From: CAVOOW01 sp963697675
GTDB lineage: Bacteria > Actinomycetota > Actinomycetes > JACCUZ01
Assembly (NCBI GenBank): GCA_963697675.1
Contig: CAVOOW010000003.1
Coordinates: forward strand, 248,001 to 312,000
Reading direction: 5' to 3'
DNA: 64,000 nt
The number at the start of each line of letters is the position of its first letter. The first letter of the stretch is position 1. Position numbers and translations under genes: made by a program. Of the stretch, positions 37,764 through 47,904 are shown piece by piece. The notes beneath the pieces are model-generated. The model worked only from the letters and a program-made list of their open reading frames with translations. It did no database searches and was not told the DNA's origin.

Positions 37764-38008
37764 TGCCCGAGGCCCCCGATCACCGGATCGAGGTGCACCT
37801 GGACGAGCTTCTCGTGGCGAAGGGCATGACCTTGGTCGAGCTGTCCGCGAGAGTCGGCGTGACCGTGGCGAACCTGTCGATCCTCAAGAACGGCCATGCC
37901 CGCGCGCTTCGGTTCAGCACCCTGACCGCCATCTGCGACGCGGTCGGCTGCACCCCCGGCGAGCTGCTCGGACTCCAGGACCAGCAGTCCCGGCATCCAG
38001 CGGCGTGA
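37763..38008 (+). CDS. XRE family helix-turn-helix regulator (YozG-like)
   Basis: An 81-residue single-domain DNA-binding protein with the helix-turn-helix LVELSARVGVTVANLSILKN followed by RFSTLTAICDAVGCTPGELL, typical of YozG/YgzD-type regulators. It is translationally coupled to the DUF2975 membrane protein and probably binds the AT-rich palindrome upstream of that gene. Such pairs are common in Firmicutes and actinobacteria, but their trigger is not known. Confidence 0.92.
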   Translation: MPEAPDHRIEVHLDELLVAKGMTLVELSARVGVTVANLSILKNGHARALRFSTLTAICDAVGCTPGELLGLQDQQSRHPAA

Positions 38009-38099
38009 CTGGGGACGGTCCCGCTCACGCGTTCGGCCGGTAGGACGATCACGCGGACGGAGCGTCCTCGACCTCGCTGACGACCGCAGCGGCCGGGGC

Positions 38100-38859
38100 T
38101 CAGGCGCGACCCCGCACGCACCAGGCCGACGCGGAGACGTGGAACGGCGGCTCCGGCAGGAGCTGCGCGCAGCGGAGCCGCAGGACCTCTTGCTGCGCCT
38201 GGTCCAGCTGGGAGACGTAGGCGCCCGCCGGCCCGACCCCCAAGGTGAAGGGGTCCCACCAGTCGGCCAGCGTCGGGAACCGGACCGCGATGGTCAGCGT
38301 CGTGGGTTCGATGTCCGTGAGCCCGGCCGCCTTGAACAGCTCGGCAAGGTGACCTTCCCGAGCCCCGGCGAGGTCCGCCTCGTCCTGAGCGTCGGGATCG
38401 ATGTCGTGCACCGCCTGCCAGAACGTGGTGAGCGGGCTGCCGCCCCCGGCGTGATCCCACACGCAGGCGGCGACCCGACCGCCCGGCCGGGTGACCCGAG
38501 CCATCTCCGCCAGCCCGGCCACGGGATCGGTCATGAAGTGAACGACCAACTCGGCGAGCGCGGCGTCGAACTGGTCGTCGGGGAAGGGCAGCCGCTCGGC
38601 GGCCCCGGACCGCACGTCGATCCCCGGGATGCGTTCGCCCAGCGCCGCGACGAACGAGGCGGACGGATCGATCGCCGAGACGGCGTCGATGCCGACGACG
38701 CTCCACCAGCAGCGCGGTCAGTGCGCCCGGTCCGCAACCGACGTCGAGGACCCGCTGACCTGCCTGCAGATCCGCCACCTGCACGAACTCGACGGCCAGT
38801 GGTTCGGAGAACCGACCCATGAACAGGGAGTAGGCGTCCCCGGGGACGTTGAAGGTCAC
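38100..38859 (-). CDS. Class I SAM-dependent methyltransferase, frameshifted
   Basis: A 252-residue methyltransferase of the UbiE/Methyltransf_11 type after removing one base. The SAM-binding motif VLDVGCGPGALTALLVE is near residue 40-55. The motif IV segment LPFPDDQFDAALAELVVHFM and the ARVTRPGGRVAACVWD strand follow in the second frame. The break lies near 38700 (GAGCGTCGTCGG) and the span is 3n+1. Start ATG at 38859 reads MTFNVPGDAYSLFMGRFSEP. Substrate unknown. It follows fadB on the same strand, with 45 bp between the fadB stop (38905) and its own start. Confidence 0.85.
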
Positions 38860-38904
38860 CGCGCAACTGTATTGCCCGACGCGCGCCGGGTCGGGCGGCC
38901 CTGG

Positions 38905-40994
38905 TCAGCCGGGCAGGCTGGCCACTCCTGGCGGCAGGAAGCGCGCCCCGTTGACCCGCTCACTGACGCCGGCCCGGTCGAGGTAGGGCGTCACACCGCC
39001 GAGGTGGAACGGCCAGCCGGCGCCGAGCAGCATCGCGAGGTCGATGTCGCGCACGTCCTCGACGACACCTTCGGTGAGCATCAGGTGGATCTCCTCGGCG
39101 AGCGCGTCGAGCGCGCGGCGCCGCACGTCGTCCTCAGCCACGGGAGCGTCTCCTTGTACGAAGAGCTCTCGTACCTCGGGATCGACCTTGGGGGTCGAGC
39201 CCTCCCAGACGTAGACACCCGACTTGCCTGCGGCGACCAGCTTGGCGAGGTTGTCGGAGACGTAGAACCGGTCGGGGAACGCCTCGTGCATCGTCTCGGC
39301 GACGTGCAGTGCCACGGCCGGCCCGACGAGCTGCAGCAGCACGAACGGCGACATCGGCAGGCCGAGCGGCTCGAGCGCCTTGTCGGCGACCTCGAACGAC
39401 GTGCCCTCGTCGACTGCCTTGGTGACCTCACCCAGGAACCTGGTGAGGATCCGGTTGACGATGAAGGCGGGAGCGTCCTTGACGAGCACGCAGGACTTCT
39501 TCAGCGCCTTGCCGACGGCGAACGCGGTCGCGACCGCTGCGTCGTCGGACATCTCGGCGCGCGCGATCTCGAGCAGCGGCAGGATCGCCACCGGGTTGAA
39601 GAAGTGGAAGCCCACGACCCGCTCGGGGTGCTCGAGCCCGGAGGCCATCTCGGTGACCGACAGCGAGGACGTGTTGGTCGCCAGGATGCACGTGTCGGAG
39701 ACCACGGCCTCGACCTCGCGGAACACCTGCTGCTTGACCTTCATCTCCTCGAAGACTGCTTCGAGCACGAAGTCGGCGTCGGCGAACGACTCCTTGCTGG
39801 TCGAGCCGGTGACCAGCGCCTTGTGCCGGTTGGCGGTGTCGCCGCTGATGCGACCCTTCCCTAGCAGCTTGTCGATCTCGGAGTGCACCCAGCCGACGCC
39901 CTTGTCCACGCGCGCCTGGTCGAGGTCGGTCAGCACGATCGGCACCTCGAGGCGGCGCACGAACAGCAGGGCGAGCTGGCTGGCCATCAGGCCGGCGCCG
40001 ACGATGCCGACCTTGGTGACGTCGCGGGCCAGCGACTTGTCCGGCACACCGGCGGGTCGCTTGGCCCGGCGCTGCACCAGGTCGAAGGCGTAGAGGCTGG
40101 CGCGCAGGTCCTCTCCGAAGGCCAGCTCGGCGAGCGCCGTGCGCTTCCGCCGTGGTGCCCTCGTCGAAGGTCGCCGAGCGCGACAGGTCGATGAGCTCGA
40201 GCGCCTTGTAGGGCGCGGGGGTGGCACCGTGCACCTTCATGTCGGCGATCGCCTTGCCGCGCGCGAGCGCCGCCTGCCACGCCTCGTCGCTGCGATCGAT
40301 CTCGGGGCCGGTCGACCCTGACCTCGCCGTGCAGGACGTCAGCGACCCAGTGCATCGACTGCTCGAGGAAGTCGGCCGGCTCGAACATCACGTCGGCGAT
40401 GCCGAGCTTGAACGCCTGGGGGCCCTTGAGCATGCGGTTCTGGTTGAGCGCGTTCTCGACGATGACGGTGACCGCCGCGTCGGCGCCGATCAGGTTCGGC
40501 AGGAGCTGGCTGCCACCCCACCCAGGGACCAGGCCGAGGAAGACCTCGGGGAACGCGAGGGCAGGAACACCCGAGGAGATCGTGCGATAGGTGCAGTGCA
40601 GGGACAGCTCGAGCCCGCCGCCGAGGACGGCGCCGTTGATGAAGGCGAACGTCGGGACGCGTGCGTCCTTGAACTTGCGGAACACGCTGTGTCCGAGTGC
40701 GAAGTACTCCTTCGCCTGCTCGACCGTGCCGCCGGACTGCATGACCTTGAGGTCGGCGCCCACCGCGAAGATGAACGGCTTGCCGGTGACGGCGATGGCC
40801 ACGAGGTCCTCGCGGGCCGTCGCGGCATCGATCGCCTTGTCGAGGTTGAGCAGGCTCTGCGGGCCGAACGTCGTCGGCTTGGTGTGGTCGAAGCCGTTGT
40901 CCAGCGTGATGAGCGCGAGCGTGCCCGCGCGGTAGGGAAGGTCGAGGAAGCGTACGGGGGTCGACGTGACGACCTCGTCGGGGAACTCCAGCAT
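38905..40994 (-). CDS. fadB: Fatty-acid oxidation multifunctional protein (enoyl-CoA hydratase / 3-hydroxyacyl-CoA dehydrogenase), two frameshifts
   Basis: The alpha subunit of beta-oxidation, 695 residues once two bases are removed (span 3n+2). The N-terminal crotonase domain shows INGAVLGGGLELSLHC near residue 125 and PEVFLGLVPGWGGSQLLPN near 155. The C-terminal dehydrogenase has KVGIVGAGLMASQLALLF near 330 (NAD binding), the catalytic His in VVGFHFFNPVAILPL near 455 and NRILTRFLGE. Breaks are near 40313 (a CCCC run) and 40147 (CACGGCG). ATG at 40994 is two bases after the fadA stop, so fadA and fadB form one operon. Confidence 0.92.
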
Positions 40995-40996
40995 GT

Positions 40997-42259
40997 CTAT
41001 GCCTCTCCCTGCTCGTCGTGCGCGTCGCCGGTCCAGTGCGGGTTCTCCCAGATGACCGCCCCACCCATGCCGATGCCGATGCACATCGCGGTGAGGCCGT
41101 AACGGACCTCCGGGTGGTCCTCGAACTGACGGGCCAGCTGGGTCATCAGCCGCACGCCGGAGGAGGCCAGCGGGTGACCGACGGCGATCGCGCCGCCGTA
41201 CTCGTTGACGCGGGGGTCGTCGTCGGCGATGCCGAAGTGCTCCAGGAAGGCGAGCACCTGCACGGCGAAGGCCTCGTTGAGCTCGAACAGCCCGATGTCC
41301 TCGATGGACAGGCCGGCCTTGGCCAGCGCCTTCTCGGTCGCGGGTATCGGGCCGATGCCCATGACCTCGGGCTCGACGCCGACGTAGGCGAAGGTCACCA
41401 GGCGCATCCGCACCGGCAACCCGAGCTCGCGCGCGGTCTCCTCGTCGGCGAGCAGGCAGGCCGTCGCGCCGTCGTTGAGCCCGGCGGCGTTGCCCGCCGT
41501 CACCCGGCCGTGCGGCCGGAACGGGGTCTTCAGCGTGGCGAGGTCCTCGATCGTGGTGCCGGGCCGCGGCGGCTCGTCCTTGGTCGCCAGGCCCCAGCCG
41601 TTCGCAACGCTGCGCGTGGCGACAGGGACAAGGTCGGGCTCGATCTTGCCGTTGGCGTAGGCCTTGGCCAGCTTGTCCTGGCTGCCCACCGCGAACGCGT
41701 CGACACGCGCCTTGGTCAGGCTCGGGAAGCGGTCGTGGACGTTCTCCGCGGTGGACCCCATCACCAGGGCCGACGGGTCGACGAGCTTCTCGGCGATGAT
41801 CCGCGGGTTCGGGTCGACGCCCTCACCCATCGGGTGGTGACCCATGTGCTCGACACCGCCGGCGATCACGACGTCGTAGGCACCGAACGCGATGCCGCCG
41901 GCGCCGGTGGTCACCGCGGTCAGGGCGCCGGCGCACATCCGGTCGATGGCATAGCCGGGCACCGTCTTGGGCAGGCCGGCCAGCAGCGCCGCCGTGCGCC
42001 CGATGGTCAGGCCCTGGTCGCCGATCTGGGTCGTCGCGGCGATCGCCACGTCGTCGACGCGCTCGGGCGGCAGCTCGGGGTGGCGGCGCAGCAGCTCGCG
42101 GATGCAGCGGATCACCAGGTCGTCGGCCCGGGTCTCGGCGTACATCCCCTTCGGCCCCGCCTTCCCGAACGGCGTCCGTACCCCGTCGACGAAGACGACG
42201 TCACGCACCGCACGGGGTGCTCGGGCTCCGGAGGGATTGGACACTGTTGTGCCGGACAC
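40997..42259 (-). CDS. fadA: Acetyl-CoA C-acyltransferase (thiolase)
   Basis: Cleaves 3-ketoacyl-CoA in beta-oxidation, working with FadB. The 420-residue protein has the nucleophilic Cys in IDRMCAGALTAV near residue 108, GGVEHMGHHPM near 148, the NEAFAVQVLAFL motif near 335 with EYGGAIAVGHPLASSGVR near 365, and the second Cys in TAMCIGIGMGGA near 397. GTG at 42259 has an AGGAG site. It is intact, in contrast to the broken fadB downstream. Confidence 0.95.
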   Translation of the reverse strand: MSGTTVSNPSGARAPRAVRDVVFVDGVRTPFGKAGPKGMYAETRADDLVIRCIRELLRRHPELPPERVDDVAIAATTQIGDQGLTIGRTAALLAGLPKTVPGYAIDRMCAGALTAVTTGAGGIAFGAYDVVIAGGVEHMGHHPMGEGVDPNPRIIAEKLVDPSALVMGSTAENVHDRFPSLTKARVDAFAVGSQDKLAKAYANGKIEPDLVPVATRSVANGWGLATKDEPPRPGTTIEDLATLKTPFRPHGRVTAGNAAGLNDGATACLLADEETARELGLPVRMRLVTFAYVGVEPEVMGIGPIPATEKALAKAGLSIEDIGLFELNEAFAVQVLAFLEHFGIADDDPRVNEYGGAIAVGHPLASSGVRLMTQLARQFEDHPEVRYGLTAMCIGIGMGGAVIWENPHWTGDAHDEQGEA

Positions 42260-42503
42260 AGGGACTCCTGACGTTCGCGGGGGACTCCGGTCGGTGATCG
42301 GTGGAGATCACTGGCTCGGCCCAAATGCTACTCGTCAGTAACAACGACGGCGAATCGCGCCGGTTACGCGCCCACTGGCGCGACCATGGACCGAGCGGTT
42401 CGCGGGTGCCCAGATTGACCAGTCGGCACGTTCAATTCTGTGCACGCGCATTGTCGTGATCTTGGGGAGGGCTGGCTCCCAGGGCTCGAAGTGGTCGCGC
42501 CGC

Positions 42504-43755
42504 TCACGGCACGGGGTGGCGGGCGTCGTAGCGCGCGAAGCCCCGGTAGCGCAGCCCCAGCAGCAGGACACCGATCATGCAGGCGCAGCCGCCGGCCACG
42601 ATCGCGAAGGACTCGGTCGACAGTGAGGCGACCGATCCCGAGGTGAAGTCGCCGAGCCGCGGACCGCCGGCGACCACGACGATGAAGACGCCCTGCAGCC
42701 GGCCGCGCATCGCGTCCGGCGTCGCCACCTGCAGGATCGTGTTGCGATAGACCGAGCTGACGATGTCGGCGGCGCCGGACAGCGCGAGCAGGGCCACACC
42801 GATCCACAGCACGTTGGTCAGCCCGAGGCCGGCGATGGAGGCGCCGTAGATGATCACGCAGATCATCACGGCCAGCCCCTGCCGGCGGACGCGCCCCACC
42901 CAGCCCGAGGCTGCGAAGGCCAGCAGTGCGCCCATCGCCGGAGACGCGGCGAGCAGGCCGACCGTGCGGGTGCCGCCGCCGTAGAACGAGATCGCGATGG
43001 CCGGGAACAGGGCACGCGGCTGGGCCAGGATCATCGCGCACATGTCGACGAGGAAGGTCATCAGCACGTTGGGCCGGGTGCGCAGATAGCGCAGCCCTTC
43101 GAGCACTGAGGCCAGCCCGGCCCGCCGCACCTCGCCCAGCGGCGGGACCGGTGGCAGGCGCCACAGCGCGTAGAGCGCGGCCGTGAACGTCACGCAGTCG
43201 ATCGTGTACGCGGCCGCCGGGACCCTTCCAGCCATAGACCACGCCGCCCAGCAACGGGCCGACCGTGAAGCCGAGGTTCATCGAGGCCGCCGACAGGGCG
43301 TTGGCCGCGGGCAGCATCTCGGGCGGCAGCAGCCGGGGGATGATCGCCGACCGTGCGGGACTGTTGACCGCGAAGCACGCCGCCTGCACGGCCACGATGG
43401 CGTAGAGGAGCGCGACCGAGTCGACGTGCAGGAAGGCCTGCAGGGCGAGCGCGATCGAGAGCACCCACAAGCCGGTCGACGAGAGGAGGCTGAGCTTGCG
43501 GCGGTCGAACGCGTCCGCGATCGCGCCGCCATAGAGCCCGAAGCCGACGAGCGGCACGAAGGCGAACAGCCCGACCAGGCCGACGGAGAAGCTCGACTCG
43601 GTCAGTGCGTAGACCTGGATCGCCACGGCGACAGCGGTCATCTGCTGGCCCAGCTGGCTCACGGTGCTGCCGAACCACAGGCGCCGATAGTCCGCCGATG
43701 ACTGGAGCGGCGTGATGTCGGTCAGCACTGCGCGAACGAGGGACCGGCGGCTCAC
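42504..43755 (-). CDS. MFS transporter (MFS_3 / enterobactin-exporter-like), frameshifted
   Basis: A 416-residue 12-helix transporter after removing one base near 43227 (GGAAGGGTCCC). The first half reads RRLWFGSTVSQLGQQMTAVA, a hallmark of the EntS/MFS_3 group, and has IADAFDRRKLSLLSS as motif A. The second half starts VPAAAYTIDCVTFTAAL. Such proteins export siderophores or drugs. Its closeness to efeUOB makes siderophore export conceivable, but nothing in the sequence shows it. GTG at 43755 overlaps the upstream methyltransferase stop by four bases. Confidence 0.88.
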
Positions 43756-44522
43756 GTATCCCACCAGAGGACGACCGACGGCCGCCCTTGCGGTGGGTGC
43801 TCGGCGAGGTAGGCGGCGATCTCCGGCTCTCGTTCCACCGGCACGCACAACCTGCGGCGGGTGAAGCCGACGTACGTGGCGAGGGTCGGGCCCTCGAGGA
43901 CGTTGGCCGGTCGCACCCACTCGTGCCGCGACGGCTCGATGCCCTCTTCACGCAGCACCTCGACGGCGAGGTCGGCTGTCGGGCCGGCCGGCCGCGGCTG
44001 GTGATGGATGCGCTGCCACAACGGCCCCAGGTCGACCCAGGGGTGGACGGTGTTCAGCTCGACGACGACCCGCTTGCCCGCGTGCGCGGACAGGGCGAGC
44101 GCGAACGGCCCGAGCTCGGAGACGTTGTAGAAGACATGCGAGCACACGACGACGTCGCAGGCGGGCACCCGGTCTGCGACGTCGGGCCAGCGTCCGTCGA
44201 TGCGCGTGACCCGCAGATCTCGTTGCCGGGCAACGGCTTCTAGCGCATCCAGCATCGTTGCCTGGGTGTCGACGGCAATGATGTGCCGTGCCGGGGGAGC
44301 GAGCGGGAGGCTCGCCGCCCCCGCTCCGCAGCCGACGTCGAGCAGCGACGCGCGGTCGTCCATGACCTCGCGCGCCCGGTCCAGCAGTGGAGACGGTGCG
44401 GCGCCGTCGGCCCGGAACAGCTCGGGCGGGAAGGTGTACGGAGACTCGGGCGCCGCGGCGAGGATCTGCGGATCGATCGTCCAGGCGGCCAGCTCCTCGG
44501 CCCACTGCTCTGCCGCCGTCAC
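43752..44522 (-). CDS. Class I SAM-dependent methyltransferase
   Basis: A 256-residue methyltransferase with the SAM motif SLLDVGCGAGAASLPLAPPA near residue 58, an acidic AVDTQATMLDALE at the second strand, and DVVVCSHVFYNVSELGPFAL as motif IV. The C-terminal part (YVGFTRRRLCVP) completes the fold. Start GTG at 44522 and stop both overlap neighbouring genes by four bases, so DNA alkylation repair, this enzyme and the MFS transporter form one translationally coupled unit. Substrate unknown. Confidence 0.85.
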   Translation of the reverse strand: MTAAEQWAEELAAWTIDPQILAAAPESPYTFPPELFRADGAAPSPLLDRAREVMDDRASLLDVGCGAGAASLPLAPPARHIIAVDTQATMLDALEAVARQRDLRVTRIDGRWPDVADRVPACDVVVCSHVFYNVSELGPFALALSAHAGKRVVVELNTVHPWVDLGPLWQRIHHQPRPAGPTADLAVEVLREEGIEPSRHEWVRPANVLEGPTLATYVGFTRRRLCVPVEREPEIAAYLAEHPPQGRPSVVLWWDT

Positions 44523-45223
44523 GCCGCTCCCTCGCCGACGTTCTTGAGCGCCTCGCGGCGTGAGAGGGGACTGAGCCGGTCCTCGTGACGCCGGACGTAG
44601 TCCTGCACCCAGGCCGGGTCGGTCCAGGCGTGCTGGCGCAGCGCCCAGCCGATCGCCTTGCGGATGAAGAACTCGCGGTCGCCGAGGTTGGGCTCGATGC
44701 AGGTGGTCAGCAGGTCGAGGTCGATGGACTCGTGGGCGCCGAGCTGACAGATGATCGACGTGCGGCGCAGCCACATGTCCGGGTCGGTGGACCAGGCGAC
44801 GATCGTGGGGCGGACTTCCTCGTGATGCGACCGCAGGATCGGTCCGACGCGATGCGACGCGAGCGTGTCGACGAAGTCCCACCAGGCGCCGGTGACGATC
44901 AGCTCGCGGTAGAGCTCGAGGGATGCCGGATCCTGATAGGCGAGATAGTGCCGATGGCCGGCCAGCGCCAGAGCCGCGTACCGCTCCTCGCGGTGTGTCG
45001 CGTCGTGCCAGAGCGCGCGCACGGTGGCCAGCCACGACTCGCGGTCTGCGACGGGATGGTCGCGCAGCACCCGCACGAAGACGCGCTTGGTGACCGGCGC
45101 CGGCACGCCGTAGTAGGGCATCGCCGACTTCATGTACGCCTGCATCGCGGGGGCCTTGGCCGGGTCGGCGACCTCGCGCAGCGACCGCCGGACGTCCTCG
45201 ATCAGATCTTGGTCCGCCGGCAC
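44519..45223 (-). CDS. DNA alkylation repair protein (AlkD-like HEAT repeat)
   Basis: A 234-residue all-helical HEAT-repeat glycosylase-like protein of the AlkC/AlkD family, which removes N3- and N7-alkylated bases from DNA. Family sequence is clear: MKSAMPYYGVPAPVTKRVFV near residue 32, then LVTGAWWDFVDTLASHRVGP-like sequence (TGAWWDFVDTLA) near 110 with the conserved Trp and Asp, and KAIGWALRQHAWTDPAWV near 195. GTG at 45223 starts the operon. A tandem palindromic repeat lies just upstream. Confidence 0.92.
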   Translation of the reverse strand: MPADQDLIEDVRRSLREVADPAKAPAMQAYMKSAMPYYGVPAPVTKRVFVRVLRDHPVADRESWLATVRALWHDATHREERYAALALAGHRHYLAYQDPASLELYRELIVTGAWWDFVDTLASHRVGPILRSHHEEVRPTIVAWSTDPDMWLRRTSIICQLGAHESIDLDLLTTCIEPNLGDREFFIRKAIGWALRQHAWTDPAWVQDYVRRHEDRLSPLSRREALKNVGEGAA

Positions 45224-45262
45224 CGGATCACCGTACCTAGGCGATCATCGCTGCCCAGACGT

Positions 45263-45452
45263 CGGCTTGCTGTCGGGCATGCGCGATTCGCTGGGGCTAG
45301 GGCCCCGGTAATTCGCGCATGCTCCAGCTTGTCGGTCGGATGCTCCATCTCGCCGGTCGGCTTGCTGTCGGGCATGCGCGATTCGCTGGGGCTAGGGCCC
45401 CGGTAATTCGCGCATGCTCCATCTTGTCGGTCGGATGCTCCATCTCGCCGGT
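45263..45452. repeat. 95-bp tandem duplication carrying two 46-bp palindromes (family B)
   Basis: Two head-to-tail 95-bp units (45263-45357 and 45358-45452) that differ at one base I could see. Each holds a 46-bp palindrome with arms GCATGCGCGA and AATTCGCGCATGC around GGGGCTAGGGCCCC, at 45277-45322 and 45372-45417. A third palindrome of the same length and arms is at 63199-63244. Between efeB and the alkylation-repair gene. Confidence 0.9.
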
Positions 45453-45464
45453 CGGCGGCTCGGC

Positions 45465-46737
45465 TTACGCCGGGGTGAACAGCGTGTCGCCCCAGTAACC
45501 GTCGGCGCGCACTCCGGGGGGACACGCCCAGATCCCGGAACCGGTGTGGCGGAGGTACTCCATCATCGCGTCCGCGCGGGAGAGTGCGAGCTGCACCGGC
45601 ACGAAGGCAGTGCGCGGATCGCGCTGGTAGGCGAGGAAGAACAGGCCTGCGTCGAGGTGGCCGAACCCGTCGGCGCCGTCGACGAAGTTGAACCCGCGCC
45701 GCAACATCTTCACTCCGCCGAACTGTGACGGGTGCGCCAACCTGACGTGCGAGTCGACGGGGAGCCGGTCGGGATGGATGGGGTCGTGCTCGTGCTTCTG
45801 ACCGAGCGGGGCACCTACGGCTTTGGTGCGGCCGACGATCTGCTCCTGGTCGAACAGCGAGCCGCGGTCCCAGGTCTCGACGGTCATCCGGATGCGCCGG
45901 CTGACGAGATAGGACCCACCGGTCATCCAGCTCGCGGTGACCGCGTCGTCGCCGCGAGCGGCCCAGACGTGCTTGGCCAGCGCCTTGGAGTTGTGGCCCT
46001 GGCACATTGGCAGTGCCGTCCTTGAAGCCGAACAGGTTGCGCGGTGTCGGGCTGCTCGTGTCGGTCGAGGACGCCTTGCCGAAGCCCAGCTGGGCCCATC
46101 GCACGGCTGCCCGACCGGCGGCGATCCGGCTGAGGTTGCGGATCGCGTGGACCGCGACCTGTGGGTCGTCGGCGCAGGCCTGGATCGCGATGTCGCCGCC
46201 GCAGCGGGCGGGGTCGAGCGTGTCGCCGGGAAACTTCGGCAGGTCGACGAGCGCAGCCGGGCGCTGGGCTCGAAGGCCGAACCGGTCGTCGAACAGCGCA
46301 GGACCGAACCCGACCGTCAACGTCAGCCGGGACGCGCTCAGCCCGCGCGCCTCACCGGTGTCGGTCGGCGGCGCGAGGTTTCCACCAGGTGGCGGCCCGG
46401 GGCCGCCGACCCGGATCCCGGCCGTCATCTCGCGCGCCGCCACAGTCCAGTCCTTGAGCAGGCTGACGACGTCGGCGCGATCCGTTGCGACCACGTCGAA
46501 GGCGGCGAAGTGCAGGTTGGCCTGCACGGCGGTCGCTATGCCGGCCTGGTGACGTCCGTCGAAGGGCACGACGTCGACGACCGGGGTAGCCGTCCTGGGC
46601 GAGTCTGACGCGATCGCACCGGTGACGCTGGCGCCGACACCGACCGCGCCCAGCCCGGCGAGGGACAGGAGCGTGCGGCGGCTCGGCCCCCGCCGGTCCT
46701 GCCGGGCGGGAGGTTGGCCAGTCGTCGAATCGGTCAT
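45465..46737 (-). CDS. efeB: Deferrochelatase / Dyp-type peroxidase EfeB, frameshifted
   Basis: The heme-peroxidase subunit of the EfeUOB ferrous/heme iron uptake system, 423 residues after dropping one base. A Tat signal peptide is present (RRGPSRRTLLSLAGLGAVGV), so it is exported folded. The Dyp motif GFKDGTAN (GXXDG) is near residue 238. The C-terminal half, with a conserved RRGFNFVDGADGFGHLDAGL-type stretch and FFLAYQRDPRTAF, is in a second frame. The break is near 46011 (GTGCCAGGGCC). ATG at 46737 overlaps the efeO stop by four bases. Controlled by the iron box upstream of efeU. Confidence 0.92.
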
Positions 46738-47868
46738 CCGGTGGCTGCCGCCGTCAGCTTCGAGAGGGGCTCGGACAGGGCGTCGACCACGCGGGAGAGC
46801 TCGCGGCGCTGGGCCTCGTCGACCGTGTCGTACGACACAAAGCCGTCGCCCTGCTTGTACTTGTCGAGCGCGGTCTGCACGTTGGCGAACTCCGTCTCGA
46901 GCAGGGTCACCAGTGCGTCGTCGACGATGAGCGGCTTGAGCACCTCGAACGCCTTGTTCGCTCCGTCGACGTTGGCCTGGAAGTCGGACAGGTCGGTGTG
47001 GGAGAAGATGTCCTCCTCACCGCTGATCTTGCCGGTCGCGACCTCGTCGAGCAGTTCCTTCGCGCCGTTGCCGATGGACGCGACTGTCATCTCCACCGTC
47101 GGCACCTTCGACTGCAGCTCGCGGACGTCCTTGGCGAGCTGGGTGGCGATCGGTCCCATGCCCTTCGTCGAGTTCTTGACCCAGAGCTCCTTCTCGATGC
47201 GGTGCCAGCCGGTCCAGTCCTGGCCGGTCTCGAGGTCCGCCTCGCGCAGGTCGACGCGGGGGTCGAGGTCGCCGAAGCCTCTCGGCGACCGGCTCGATGC
47301 TCTCCCAGCCGAAGCGGGATTTCGCGAACAGCGACTTTGCCTTCGCGACGTCACCGGTGTTGACGGCAGCCACGAACTCATCCACTACTGGCATGTACGA
47401 GTCGACCTGCGACTGCACGTAAGCACGGTAGTCGTCGACCGCCTCCTTGGCCTGCGGGTTGACGCTCGTACCACCCGTGCCGGTGACCTTGATCGTCGTG
47501 CGGATGCCGTCACCGGTCATGCCGGGTTTGCAGGCGACCTGGTAGCTGCCGGCCTTCAGCGACGACGTGAGCTTGTAGGACGTCCCGGGTCCGATGTTCT
47601 CCTTCTCGGTCACGATGCGCTTGCCCTCGTAGATGTAGACCTCGGTCACCTTGTTGCCGTTGTTCTTGACGGCGAGGTGCACGGTGCCTGCGTCGAAGGC
47701 CGTCTTGTCGAGCTTGCAGCTCGTGTCGGTCGCGTTGATGTTCACGGTGTTCTCGGCCGAGCTGCCCGTGCCTTGCCCTGCGCTCGACCCGCCACAGGCC
47801 GTCAGGGTGGCGGCGGCCAGCAGCGCAGCGGCGGGCAGGGCTGCGGGTCGCAGTCGGGACGAGGGCAT
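46734..47868 (-). CDS. efeO: Iron uptake system lipoprotein EfeO, frameshifted
   Basis: A periplasmic/extracytoplasmic iron-binding lipoprotein of 377 residues after removing one base. The lipobox is LTAC near residue 25. A cupredoxin-like domain follows (TAFDAGTVHLAVKNNGNKVT), and then the M75/imelysin domain with its GWHRIEKELW (HxxE) iron site. The break is near 47282 (GAGAGGCTTCGG); the span is 3n+1. It captures iron for the EfeU permease. The gene is 36 bp downstream of efeU and overlaps efeB. Confidence 0.93.
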
Positions 47869-47904
47869 GCGGGATCTCCGTGACGTCGGACAGGCGGGAC
47901 GGGG

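Noticed and set aside
45202..45464. A C-terminal extension of the Dyp peroxidase through the tandem repeat
   Set aside because: The true peroxidase end (GDTLFTPA) is in another frame and stops at 45465; the extension is only translated repeat DNA.
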